From CAVQXR01 sp046330455 (GTDB lineage Bacteria > Actinomycetota > Thermoleophilia > Gaiellales > Gaiellaceae): a DNA stretch of 64,000 nt. The notes under the pieces are model-generated. The model searched no databases. It was not told the origin of the DNA and saw nothing but the letters and a program-made list of their open reading frames with translations. Positions 1 through 9,411 of this stretch are shown here, piece by piece. Position 1 is the stretch's first letter; each line of letters opens with the position of its first letter. The translations under genes and the position numbers were made by a program. The stretch is from the NCBI GenBank assembly GCA_046330455.1, contig JAXLSU010000007.1, positions 62,001 through 126,000 of the forward strand, read 5' to 3'.

Positions 1-28
1 CCGGCGGTCGGTGAGAGAGCACCGCCGG
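1..28. terminator. possible terminator hairpin beyond RidA
   Basis: CCGGCGGT at 1-8 is perfectly complementary to ACCGCCGG at 21-28, with a 12-nt loop. It lies about 30 nt past the stop of the minus-strand RidA gene, where a terminator for the molybdenum hydroxylase operon would be expected. There is no T-run, so it could equally belong to a gene outside the window. Confidence 0.35.
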
Positions 29-56
29 GGGCCGGGCGTGACCCGTAAACGGGGCG

Positions 57-527
57 CTACCGCACCTGGAAGATCCCCTCGATCTCGACCGAGATCCCGT
101 AGGGGAGCGCGCCCATGCCGACCGCGGAGCGGGCGTGCTTGCCTCGCTCCTCCCCGAAGATCTCGACGAGGAGATCGGAGGCGCCGTTCGCGACGAGCGG
201 CTGCTCGGCGTAATCCGGTGCCGAGTTGACCATCACGAGCAGCTTCACGACACGCTCGACCCGGTCGAGCTCGCCGAGCTCTGCCTTCAGCGACGCGAGC
301 AGGTTCAGCATCACGAGCTGGGCCGCCTTGCGACCGGTCTCCGTGTCCATGTCCCGGCCGAGCTTGCCGCGGTAGACGAGCTCGCCGTCCTCGACCGGGC
401 CGTGGCCCGAGACGAAGGCGATCTCGCCGACCCTGACGAGCCCGACGTAGTTGGCGACGGCTTCCGGCGCCGGTGGTAGCGAGAGCCCCAGTGCTTCGAG
501 CCGGGCTTCTGGCGTGGACGCGCTCAT
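57..527 (-). CDS. RidA family protein (YjgF/UK114)
   Basis: A 156-residue protein of the RidA/YjgF family, whose characterised members hydrolyse reactive enamine/imine intermediates in the cytosol. The C-terminal core with RSAVGMGALPYGISVEIEG is the usual active-site strand region, although the family Arg seen in deaminating members (normally in an R-x-x-V context) is here RSAVG. It is about 30 residues longer at the N-terminus than the smallest RidA proteins, typical of the clade with a MSAS..EARLEALGLSLP start. It is the last gene of a minus-strand operon with a molybdenum hydroxylase and an imidase-like deacetylase, so its substrate is probably an intermediate of that pathway (inference). 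Confidence 0.85.
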   Translation of the reverse strand: MSASTPEARLEALGLSLPPAPEAVANYVGLVRVGEIAFVSGHGPVEDGELVYRGKLGRDMDTETGRKAAQLVMLNLLASLKAELGELDRVERVVKLLVMVNSAPDYAEQPLVANGASDLLVEIFGEERGKHARSAVGMGALPYGISVEIEGIFQVR

Positions 528-552
528 ATGTCTCCTTCGGTCGGGATGATGA

Positions 553-1452
553 TCAGGCGGACGCAGCCGGACGTCGAGCCGCGCGCCCGGCCAGGTGGGG
601 ATTCGCCTCGGCCCAGGCCTCGATCGGGCTTTCCTGCTTGAACCGGGTGGCGACGTCGCGAAGCCGCTCGAACCTCACGTTGCTCTGCTTCATGTGCTCG
701 ATCACCTGGCCGAGCATCGTGATCCGGGAGCCGCGGCCGATGAACTGCGGGTGGCAGGTGAGGTTGTAGACGCCGCCCGGGCAGTTCGCGACCATGTAGT
801 CGAACTCGCCCTCCCAGAGCTCGCGAACCTGGGACGGGGTCATCGGGCCCGGATTGAAGCCGAACACGAACTCGAGCGGCGGGAAGTCGTCGAGCCCCCA
901 GCTCGGCGGGATCTCGACCAGGTCGATCGGCGCTCCGAACTCGTACGGCTCGGTCGTCGACCACCGGTCGCCCTTGCGCAGGTAGTACGGGTAGAAGTCG
1001 GTCGCCATGCAGCTCGAGTCGTAGAGGAAGCCGTAGCCGAGCAGCAGGTCGATCGAGCTCGGGCTGAAGTCCCACGCGGCCGAGCGGTAGCCGATCGGGC
1101 GCTGGCCGGTGGCGTGCTCGAGCGCCTCGAAGCCGCGCTCGAAGACCTCGACCTCGGCGTCGCGCTCGAGCTTGGCCGGGTTCTCGTGGACCCAGCCGTG
1201 GTGGCCGACCTCGTGCCCCTCGTCGATGATCCGGGCGACGAGATCGGGCCAGGCATGGGCCGTGTGGCCGGGGACGAAGAACGTCGCCGGGATCTCCTGG
1301 TCGCGCAGCAGCGTGAGCAGGCGCTTCAGGCCGATCAGGCCGAACTCGCCGCGCGAGATCATGCTCGGGTTGTTCGACTGGAACGAGCCGAGCCAGATCG
1401 ACATCCCGTCGAAGTCGAAGGTCAGGCAGACGGAGTGCTGGTTGTCGCCCAT
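553..1452 (-). CDS. polysaccharide-deacetylase-fold hydrolase, imidase/HpPgdA type
   Basis: A 299-residue NodB-fold protein. TFDFDG near the N-terminus supplies the metal-binding Asp, and HEVGHHGWVHENP supplies the two His ligands (H-x3-H type). YRSAAWDFS and a late CHPQFIGR fit the other catalytic motifs. The WLGS..ISRGEFG opening, the LDDFPP segment and the cytosolic character (no signal peptide) match the HpPgdA/cyclic-imidase branch rather than secreted peptidoglycan deacetylases. In this context I expect hydrolysis of a small cyclic imide, ureide or amide rather than a cell-wall substrate (inference). It lies between the molybdopterin subunit gene and RidA in one transcription unit. Confidence 0.75.
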   Translation of the reverse strand: MGDNQHSVCLTFDFDGMSIWLGSFQSNNPSMISRGEFGLIGLKRLLTLLRDQEIPATFFVPGHTAHAWPDLVARIIDEGHEVGHHGWVHENPAKLERDAEVEVFERGFEALEHATGQRPIGYRSAAWDFSPSSIDLLLGYGFLYDSSCMATDFYPYYLRKGDRWSTTEPYEFGAPIDLVEIPPSWGLDDFPPLEFVFGFNPGPMTPSQVRELWEGEFDYMVANCPGGVYNLTCHPQFIGRGSRITMLGQVIEHMKQSNVRFERLRDVATRFKQESPIEAWAEANPHLAGRAARRPAASA

Positions 1453-1510
1453 CGAAGGCGCTCCTTCCTGGGTTCGGTCATACGGATGTCCGTCACGGGA
1501 GGACGAGACC

Positions 1511-2635
1511 TCACGACGAGGCGTCCAGCGTGAACTTCACGGGTGCGTCGGGAGCCGCGACCGTGTTGATCGAGAGCTCCTCGTCGAAGATCACCCACTT
1601 CCCCTCGATGCGGGGGCCGTCCTCGCCGGCGGCCTTCTTCTCGAGCGCGCGAAGCACGCGCTCCGGCGTCAGCGGCAGCTCGGTGACCCAGACGCCGACG
1701 GCCTCGTGGATCGCCATCGCGACCGACGGGCCCTGCCCGTTGTTGGCCATCTCGCCGCAGGCCTTGGCACCGTAGGGGCCCTCCGCCGACGGGTTCTCGA
1801 TCGTGAGGAAGTCGATCTCCGGCATGTCGGCCATGCTCGGCGCGGCGTACGTCGCGAAGTCGTACCCGCGGTGCTCCACGCTCGGGTAGTAGGGGTACGA
1901 GGCCTCGAGCAGCGCGAGGCCGAGACCCATCATCGTCCCGCCCTGGATCTGGCCCTCGACGATCGTCGGGTTGATCGCGTAGCCGATGTCGTAGGCCTCG
2001 ATGAACCGCTCCACCCGCACCTCGCCAGTCTCGTCGTCGACCTCGATCTCGGCGACCGAAGCGCCGTACGAGAGCGCCGCATGCGGATCTCGGTCGATCC
2101 GCCCGGTCTCCTGGTCGAGGATCTTCGCGAACGGCTTCACGAAGGTGCCCTTGCCGGCCAGGAGCTCACCGTCCCGCCGCCAGGTCGCCGAGGACGCGAC
2201 GTCCGCGACGGACGTGTTCTTCTCGGGCACGCCTCTGGCCGTGATGATCCCGTCCTCGATCGTCAGGTCGGCGGGGTCGACCTCGAGCATCTCCCCGGCG
2301 ATCTCGAGCACGCGCTCCCTGACCTGCTCGGCGGCGATCTTGACGGCATTGCCGCCGATGAACGTGCACCGCGAGGCGAACGTCCCGGTGTCCCAGGGAG
2401 ACGTGTCGGTGTCCGAGACGTCGACGGTCACCCAGTCGACGGGGACGCCCAGCGCGGCGGCGACGATCTGGCGGTGCGCCGTCTTCGAGCCGTTGCCGAT
2501 GTCGACGGTTCCCGAGAGGACGTCGACCCGGCCGTCGTGCTTGAGCTTGATCCACGACTGGCACAGATCGCCGCTCTGGTTCATTCCCGTCGGGTACTCG
2601 ATCGTCGCCAGCCCGCGACCCTTGTGCTTGGCCAT
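1511..2635 (-). CDS. molybdenum hydroxylase large subunit, C-terminal half
   Basis: A 374-residue protein matching only the second half of xanthine dehydrogenase/CoxL-type molybdopterin subunits. GTVDIGNGSKTAHRQ and GTFASRCTFIGGNAV are Moco-binding segments. KACGEMANNGQGPS contains the catalytic Glu position (normally GVGE), and TELPLTPERVLRAL is the usual C-terminal signature. The start ATG (2635-2633) shares one base with the TGA of the N-terminal-half gene, a TGATG arrangement. The split therefore looks like two coupled cistrons rather than a frameshift error. The two halves presumably assemble into one active site. Confidence 0.85.
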   Translation of the reverse strand: MAKHKGRGLATIEYPTGMNQSGDLCQSWIKLKHDGRVDVLSGTVDIGNGSKTAHRQIVAAALGVPVDWVTVDVSDTDTSPWDTGTFASRCTFIGGNAVKIAAEQVRERVLEIAGEMLEVDPADLTIEDGIITARGVPEKNTSVADVASSATWRRDGELLAGKGTFVKPFAKILDQETGRIDRDPHAALSYGASVAEIEVDDETGEVRVERFIEAYDIGYAINPTIVEGQIQGGTMMGLGLALLEASYPYYPSVEHRGYDFATYAAPSMADMPEIDFLTIENPSAEGPYGAKACGEMANNGQGPSVAMAIHEAVGVWVTELPLTPERVLRALEKKAAGEDGPRIEGKWVIFDEELSINTVAAPDAPVKFTLDASS

Positions 2636-4023
2636 CAGACCGTCACTCCCTTCGCCTGCTGCTCGACGAGCCACTCGGGCAGCATGTCCCCCGAGCGCGG
2701 CTCCCACGTCATCGCCTTGTACTCCGGGGCCAGTTCGATCCCGGCGTGCTCGGCGATCGCCTGGACGACCGGCACCGTGGACGGATCCTTGAGGACGACC
2801 GTATTCGGCATCGTGTCGCCGATCCGGTTCGCGTTCTTCAGCCGCACCTCGTACGGATCGAGCCCCAGCACCTGCGCGATCCGGTTCACCTGCATCTCGG
2901 CGAGGAACGAGGTCGACGTGACCCCGAACCCGCGCATCGCGGTCGTCGGCGTCCGGTTCGTGAACACCGCGAACGCGAGGAACGAGACGTTCGGGATCGT
3001 GTAGGCACCGGCGCAGTGGAACGTGTGCTTCGTCGTCGCGTACGACGAGTGGCGCAGGTAGGCGCCCGCGTCGTGGAGCGTCAGCGTCTTGCGGCCGAGG
3101 ATCCAGCCGTCCTTGTTGACCGCGTCGGCGACCTCGATGTGCCAGGCTGCCCGCGTTCCCGAGCAGAGGAACTCCTCCTCGCGCGTCCAGCGCCACTTCA
3201 CGGGACGCTCGGTCTTGAGCGCGAGCAGGGAGGCGATCGTGTCGCTCGAGCTGTCGACCTTCCCGCCGAAGCCGCCGCCGACGGGCCCGGTCACGAACTT
3301 GACGCCGTTCAGCGGAACCTGGAGGTGGCCGGCGACATGCCCTGCGGAGAAGTGCATCGCCTGCGTGCACGAGTGGACGACGATCCGTCCCGACGGCTCC
3401 GGGATCGCGAGCGAGACCTGCGTCTCGAGCGGGCAGTGCTCGATCGCCGCCGGCCGGTAGACGCCCTTCACGATCGTGTCGGCCTTCTCGAAGGCCCACT
3501 CGATGTCGCCCTTGCGGATCCGGCGCCGGTCAGGGCCGGCCTTCTCGAGCTCACCGCCGAAGTACGGAAGCCAGTTGCCCCACTGGTGGACGCGGGGAGC
3601 GTCCGGATCGAACGCGTTGCGCATGTCGAACAGGGCCTCGCGCTCCTCGTACTCGATCTCGATCGCCTCGACCGCCGCCTGGGCAGCCTCCTCGCTGTCG
3701 GCGGCGACCGCCGCGATCGGCTGACCGCGGAACCGCACCTCGTCGACCGCGAGCAGCGGCTCGTCGGCCGGAACGCCGAGGAACTCGAGATGCCCGAACA
3801 CGTTCCGCGGAACGTCCGCATGGGTGACGATGCCGCGGACGCCGGGGAGCGAGGCGGCCTTGCTCGCGTTGAAGCTCGTGATCTTCGCGGAGTGGTGCGG
3901 GGAGCGAAGCGCCTTTGCCCACAGGTTGCCCTTGGGCAGGCGGATGTCGTCGACGAAGATCGACCGTCCCGTCACGTGGCCCACCCCGTCGTAGCGGGGA
4001 AGCCGTGCGCCGATGGCCTTCAT
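2635..4023 (-). CDS. molybdenum hydroxylase large subunit, N-terminal half
   Basis: A 462-residue protein covering the N-terminal ald_Xan_dh_C domain and first Moco domain of the XDH/CoxL family. PRYDGVGHVTGRSIFVDD opens the family, GPVGGGFGGKVDSSSD is the classic GGGFGGK Moco-contact motif, and AMRGFGVTSTSF is the conserved RGFG loop. It ends in KGVTV at a TGA overlapping the ATG of the C-terminal half. The ATG at 4023 overlaps the stop of the 2Fe-2S subunit gene by ATGA. Substrate class cannot be read from sequence; aldehydes, purines and N-heterocycles are all known for this family. Confidence 0.88.
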   Translation of the reverse strand: MKAIGARLPRYDGVGHVTGRSIFVDDIRLPKGNLWAKALRSPHHSAKITSFNASKAASLPGVRGIVTHADVPRNVFGHLEFLGVPADEPLLAVDEVRFRGQPIAAVAADSEEAAQAAVEAIEIEYEEREALFDMRNAFDPDAPRVHQWGNWLPYFGGELEKAGPDRRRIRKGDIEWAFEKADTIVKGVYRPAAIEHCPLETQVSLAIPEPSGRIVVHSCTQAMHFSAGHVAGHLQVPLNGVKFVTGPVGGGFGGKVDSSSDTIASLLALKTERPVKWRWTREEEFLCSGTRAAWHIEVADAVNKDGWILGRKTLTLHDAGAYLRHSSYATTKHTFHCAGAYTIPNVSFLAFAVFTNRTPTTAMRGFGVTSTSFLAEMQVNRIAQVLGLDPYEVRLKNANRIGDTMPNTVVLKDPSTVPVVQAIAEHAGIELAPEYKAMTWEPRSGDMLPEWLVEQQAKGVTV

Positions 4024-4538
4024 GCCGCCGCCCCCTTCGGTGTCGCCTCTTCGCCCTGACTGCGCGTGAGCTCCGCGCCCTCGAACGTCTCGCCTCGCGC
4101 CACGGCCTCGACCGCGTCGACGATCTTCACGTAGCCCGTGCAGCGGCAGTGGTGGCCGGCGAGCGCGTTCTGGATCTGACGCCGCGACGGGCTCGGGTTC
4201 CGCTCGAGGAGCGCGACGCTCGCCACGATCATCCCGGGCGTGCAGAAGCCGCACTGAGAGCCGTAGTAGTAGTGGAAGGCCTCCTGCATCACGTGCAGGT
4301 TCCGGGGCGTGCCGAGGCCCTCGATGGTCGTGATCTTCGCCCCGTCGACCGCAGCGAGCGGCAGCAGGCAGGAGCGCCGCGGCTCGCCGTCGACGAGCAC
4401 CGTGCACGTTCCGCAGCTTCCGCCCTGGCAGCCGGCCTTCGGGCCGGTGATGTCGAGCTCGTCGCGCAGCGTCTTCAGCAGCGACGTGAGCGGTGCGCTG
4501 CCGACGTCGTACTCCTCGCCGTTGACGTTCAGCCTCAT
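4020..4538 (-). CDS. molybdenum hydroxylase 2Fe-2S subunit (CoxS-like)
   Basis: A 172-residue electron-transfer subunit. The plant-type ferredoxin cluster is visible as CQGGSCGTCTVLVDGEPRRSC, and the second all-helical cluster domain as CGFCTPGM and CRCTGY. It passes electrons from the Moco site to the FAD subunit. The ATG at 4538 overlaps the stop of the FAD subunit gene (ATGA), so this start is preferred over any upstream one. Length is typical of the family. Confidence 0.95.
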   Translation of the reverse strand: MRLNVNGEEYDVGSAPLTSLLKTLRDELDITGPKAGCQGGSCGTCTVLVDGEPRRSCLLPLAAVDGAKITTIEGLGTPRNLHVMQEAFHYYYGSQCGFCTPGMIVASVALLERNPSPSRRQIQNALAGHHCRCTGYVKIVDAVEAVARGETFEGAELTRSQGEEATPKGAAA

Positions 4539-5338
4539 GCAGACTCCTTTCCGAGCTCGGTCAGCGCGCGGGAGACGAGGGTCGGCAGCGCCTGGCTGCG
4601 GTACCAGGCGGAGGCGAGCGCATCGTCCACAGGCGTGACGTCGTCGAGCACTCTGGCGGCCGCCTCGTCGCTCGAGGCGCCCTCCGCGAGGGCTCGCTCG
4701 ACCGAGGCTGCGCGCAGCCCGGTCGGGCCGGCGCCTCCGACCGCGATCCTGACGGCCCCACCGGTCTCCGCACAGGCAACCGAGAGGACCGTGTACACGT
4801 GCGCGTGCGGGCGCCCCATCGAGACATAGGCGCCCCGGGTCGGCTCGGCGAGCTCGACCTCGAGCACGAGGCGACCGCCGGGCCCCGACGCGAGGAACTC
4901 CTCGACGGGCTCGATCCGCTCTCCGCCGGGGCCTGCGGTACGCACGGTCGCGTCGAGCGCGATGAGCGGCGCCTGGAGGTCGCCGCGCGGCGTGTCCCGG
5001 CCCGGGCCGGCACACAGGTTCCCACCGACCGTTGCCTGACCCCGGATCTCGTAGTCACCGACGCGCTGCGCGGCGGTCGAGAGCGGGTCGGGGACCTGTC
5101 CGATCAGGTCCTGCAGGGTCGTCGCGGCGCCGATCGTGATCGTGCTCCCGGCGCGTCGCACGCCGGCAAGCCCTGCTCGGGAGAGCAACATCGCCTTCGC
5201 TGCGGAGGCCCGAAACGCGTTCAGCTCCGCCATCAGGATCGTGGCGCCGCCCACCACCGTGATCTCCGAGCCATCCCCGAACGCGGCGATGGCCTCGTCG
5301 ACCGAGGTGGGAACGAGGACGTCGACAGAGGAGCTCAT
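4535..5338 (-). CDS. molybdenum hydroxylase FAD subunit (CoxM-like)
   Basis: A 267-residue FAD-binding subunit. VVGGATILMAEL is the FAD_binding_5 pyrophosphate loop and IRGQATVGGNLCAGPGRDTPRGD contains the second FAD motif (TVGGNLC). The C-terminal third is the CO dehydrogenase flavoprotein C-terminal domain. It is the first gene of the minus-strand operon; 100 nt of leader separate it from the promoter and operators at 5418-5450. Confidence 0.92.
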   Translation of the reverse strand: MSSSVDVLVPTSVDEAIAAFGDGSEITVVGGATILMAELNAFRASAAKAMLLSRAGLAGVRRAGSTITIGAATTLQDLIGQVPDPLSTAAQRVGDYEIRGQATVGGNLCAGPGRDTPRGDLQAPLIALDATVRTAGPGGERIEPVEEFLASGPGGRLVLEVELAEPTRGAYVSMGRPHAHVYTVLSVACAETGGAVRIAVGGAGPTGLRAASVERALAEGASSDEAAARVLDDVTPVDDALASAWYRSQALPTLVSRALTELGKESA

Positions 5339-5417
5339 GGCCCCTCTCCCGCTGTCTGCCGCGAGACCACGGCGCTGCCGGTGCTGGGTTCGCTTCCCAC
5401 GTGACCACCTTTCCTTG

Positions 5418-5450
5418 TTGGTCAGACCAACTCTGGGTCAGACCAGCATA
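5418..5450 (-). promoter_or_regulatory. promoter with two GntR-type operator palindromes
   Basis: TTGGTCAGACCAA at 5418-5430 is a perfect palindrome around one central base. A second site, GGGTCAGACCA at 5435-5445, differs by one base; centres are 16 bp apart. TGGTC-n-GACCA is the well-known operator core of FadR-subfamily GntR repressors. On the minus strand a TATGCT -10 box (5450-5445) abuts the second site, so a bound protein would cover the transcription start of the molybdenum hydroxylase operon. No gntR gene lies in the window. A partial match to the 13-bp two-component motif (GTGAAGATCC on the minus strand) lies at 5454-5463. Confidence 0.7.
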
Positions 5451-5564
5451 GGGGATCTTCACATCCGGCCTGAGTGATCAAATTCGACCAGGCAGACGCC
5501 ACACCGTTGCCTGCCGTCCCGTGTAGATCGGGCGCGTCCGGATCGCGACGGGGGTGAGGCCGGG

Positions 5565-5570
5565 TAGGGT
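5565..5570 (+). promoter_or_regulatory. -10 box, leaderless start of carbonic anhydrase
   Basis: TAGGGT ends 7 nt before the ATG at 5578, leaving no room for a ribosome binding site. This places the transcription start at or next to the start codon. Confidence 0.5.
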
Positions 5571-5577
5571 GCGAGGC

Positions 5578-6084
5578 ATGGGCGTCATCGACGAGCTGCT
5601 CGGCAACAACCAGACCTATGCGGGCGCGCTCGCGGAGCTGCACCTCGACGTGCGCCCCGCGCGGCAGCTCGCCATCGTCACCTGCATGGACTCACGTCTC
5701 GACGTGTTCGCGGCGCTCGGGCTTGGCGACGGTGACGCGCACGTGCTCCGCAACGCGGGCGGGGTGATCACGGACGACGTGATCCGCTCGCTCGCGATCT
5801 CGCAGCGCCTGCTCGGGACGCGGGAGGTGATGCTCGTTCACCACACCGACTGCGGGATGATGGCGCTCAGCGACGACGGCTTCCGTGCCGAGCTGCAGGC
5901 CGACACGGGCGTCGCTCCGGCGTTTGCGATCGAGTCCTTCCGTGACCTCGACGCGGACGTCCACCAGTCGATCCTGCGCGTGCAGCGCTCGCCGTTCGTG
6001 CTCCATCGCGACCGGGTCAGGGGGTTCGTGTACGACGTCGACACCCACCGCCTGCGCGAGATCGAGGTCGATCCGACGCGTTAG
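5578..6084 (+). CDS. beta-class carbonic anhydrase
   Basis: A 168-residue cytosolic zinc enzyme interconverting CO2 and bicarbonate. CMDSRLD carries the first zinc Cys with the Asp-Arg dyad, and HHTDCGM carries the zinc His and second Cys. Length matches the short actinobacterial type (Rv1284-like). The ATG at 5578 is preferred to the in-frame start at 5554 because MGVIDELL aligns with family N-termini and a -10 box lies 7 nt upstream. It stands alone on the plus strand. Confidence 0.92.
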   Translation: MGVIDELLGNNQTYAGALAELHLDVRPARQLAIVTCMDSRLDVFAALGLGDGDAHVLRNAGGVITDDVIRSLAISQRLLGTREVMLVHHTDCGMMALSDDGFRAELQADTGVAPAFAIESFRDLDADVHQSILRVQRSPFVLHRDRVRGFVYDVDTHRLREIEVDPTR

Positions 6085-6123
6085 GGCCGACCGGAGCGTC
6101 GTCGGGCGGCGGTGCGTGGTTCC

Positions 6124-6150
6124 GTAGGGGCGGGACCTCATCCCGCCCGC
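6124..6150. repeat. REP-like palindrome, single forward copy
   Basis: TAGGGG tail followed by arms GGGCGGGA and TCCCGCCC around a short loop, here with ACCTCA instead of ATCTCA. It lies in the 117-nt gap between carbonic anhydrase and TypA. Confidence 0.75.
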
Positions 6151-6189
6151 TGCACCGGAGGAGCGGGTCGCGGGGCACCCGGCCCCAGG

Positions 6190-6195
6190 TACCCT
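6190..6195 (+). promoter_or_regulatory. -10 box, leaderless start of TypA
   Basis: TACCCT ends 6 nt before the GTG at 6202. This spacing supports GTG 6202 as the true start. Confidence 0.5.
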
Positions 6196-6201
6196 CTGTC
6201 G

Positions 6202-8040
<1,839 letters not shown>

Positions 8041-8076
8041 GCGCAGCCGGCGGGTGGGCGCGGTGTGCCGGCTCGT

Positions 8077-8344
8077 GGGCCGGATGAGATCCGGCCCCTA
8101 CAGGGTGGGGCAGGTGCGGCGCGTCGGCCGTCGAGCCGCGGGTTGTTTCCGGTCGCGTAGGGCAGGATCTGATCCCGCCCGTGCGGCTCCTGCCGGCCGG
8201 GGACGGGAGCCCAGCCCTCCGGGGTTGGTGCGGTGCGTGCTGGCCGTCGCAGCCTGTCGGGGTCGTGCCCGGTCGGGGCTTGCGCGTGAGGTTGTCGGGG
8301 CGGGGCTGCGGGGTGGGTTGTAGGGGCGGGATCTCATCCCGCCC
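8077..8344. repeat. cluster of three REP-like palindromes
   Basis: A reverse copy of the GGGCCGG variant at 8077-8101, a degenerate forward copy at 8157-8180 and a perfect forward copy of the GGGCGGG variant at 8321-8344. The reverse-then-forward arrangement matches other clusters in the window. Outside the lipoprotein reading frame I see nothing else in 8041-8344. The last copy is read through by the 3' end of the lipoprotein gene. Confidence 0.8.
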
Positions 8345-8943
8345 GATCCGGCGAAGCCGGATGGGACCGCGTCGATCCGATCTGCCAGGCCGAGGTCGAT
8401 CTCGCCGGTTGAATCGGTCCAGAAGTCCTTGACGAGCAGCTTCGCGCCCTTGACTGCCTTCTTTGGCACGTCGTAGACCGCCACGACCTTCTTCGCGAGG
8501 TCGGGCTGTATCTCTTCCGCGAGCAGCAACGGGTTGTCGAAGGCGATCGCTGCGTCGAAGTCCGTCGTGTACTCCTTGCCGTTGCCTCCCTGCAGGCGGA
8601 CGAGGTCCTCGACGATCGTCGCCGGCTCGTCCTTCTGGTTCTCCAGTGTCAGCTTCACGATGACGAACACGCCGTCGGCCTCGACTTCGGTGAACTCCTC
8701 GCCGACCTTCTTCGTAGTCATGGTGTCCGTCACGGTGTACGACGTGCCCTTCAGCGTGAGCGTGTCGCCGACGCCGGCCACCGTCGGAGCCGCTCCTTCC
8801 GCGACGGTGGACTCGGTGGCGGCCGATTCGCCGCCCGGTGTCACCTCAGGCTCCTCGGTCGTCGTCGCGCAGGCTGCGACGAGGAGCGCCAATCCCGAGA
8901 TCGCGGCGGCAAGCGCAACCCGTACAAGGCGGCCTCTCACCAT
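8098..8943 (-). CDS. DUF4352-like lipoprotein with repeat-derived tail
   Basis: A 281-residue predicted lipoprotein: signal peptide with lipobox VAAC at about residues 21-25, a Thr/Glu-rich linker, then an immunoglobulin-like DUF4352-type domain (about 50-180, with FVIVKLTLENQKDEPATI and EYTTDFDAAI). The recognisable domain ends near residue 190 (IDLGLADRID). After that the frame runs through REP-like repeat sequence and yields an Arg/Pro-rich tail of about 90 residues that resembles no domain. The ATG at 8943 overlaps the TGA of the upstream gene (TGATG), so the pair is coupled. Function unknown; probably surface-exposed. Confidence 0.75.
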   Translation of the reverse strand: MVRGRLVRVALAAAISGLALLVAACATTTEEPEVTPGGESAATESTVAEGAAPTVAGVGDTLTLKGTSYTVTDTMTTKKVGEEFTEVEADGVFVIVKLTLENQKDEPATIVEDLVRLQGGNGKEYTTDFDAAIAFDNPLLLAEEIQPDLAKKVVAVYDVPKKAVKGAKLLVKDFWTDSTGEIDLGLADRIDAVPSGFAGSGGMRSRPYNPPRSPAPTTSRASPDRARPRQAATASTHRTNPGGLGSRPRPAGAARAGSDPALRDRKQPAARRPTRRTCPTL

Positions 8944-9251
8944 CACAGCTTCTGCTCGACGACGTTGCCGTACTCATCGACCGTGATCATCCGGCGCTTC
9001 ACGCCGCCGAGGACTCCGAGCCCGAGCCAGAAGATCAGCCAGATCCCCAGGGTGATGAGGGTGAGGAACAGGTGCAGGAGGTGACTGACCTCCTTGCCTT
9101 TCGCGATCGTGGCCTGGAAGTCCGAGCGCGTCTCGATGCGCCAGCCCTGCGCCCCGTGGAGCTGGAGCGAGCGATCGAGGGTTGCCTTCCGCTCGTCCGC
9201 CGTCTGGAGAATCCGGCCGGAACCACCGCTCGCCGACTCCACCTCGCTCAT
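8943..9251 (-). CDS. small conserved membrane protein
   Basis: A 102-residue protein with a soluble N-terminal part containing LHGAQGWRIETRSDFQATI and one long hydrophobic stretch (LLHLFLTLITLGIWLIFWLG) that could cross the membrane once or twice. It ends in a charged tail KRRMITVDEYGNV. This resembles a family of small actinobacterial proteins of unknown function, also seen in phages. A GGGGAAGG ribosome site precedes the ATG. It is translationally coupled to the lipoprotein gene, suggesting a joint envelope role (inference). Confidence 0.75.
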   Translation of the reverse strand: MSEVESASGGSGRILQTADERKATLDRSLQLHGAQGWRIETRSDFQATIAKGKEVSHLLHLFLTLITLGIWLIFWLGLGVLGGVKRRMITVDEYGNVVEQKL

Positions 9252-9411
9252 CTGCCTTCCCCTCTCTCCGTGTCTTGACGCACTCTGTCGCGGGGGGGGC
9301 GATGTCAAGGTAGAAGCGGCCGGTGCGGAGTTGGCGGTCGAGGGCACACCGGGTATACCCTGGACTCTCGTCTGCGGCGAACGACCACTCGTCCGTTCGA
9401 AGGAGGAGAAG

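Noticed and set aside
553..1452. PuuE allantoinase
   Set aside because: The N-terminus and internal motifs fit the HpPgdA/imidase branch better, and no uricase or other purine-pathway genes adjoin.
2635..2635. Frameshift in the molybdopterin subunit gene
   Set aside because: The halves meet in a clean TGATG stop-start with a good N-terminus for the second; this looks like a true two-gene arrangement, though reads should be checked.
57..5338. Aerobic CO dehydrogenase
   Set aside because: The CoxL active-site Cys loop (AYxCSFR) is not visible and the large subunit is split, so only the wider molybdenum hydroxylase family is supported.
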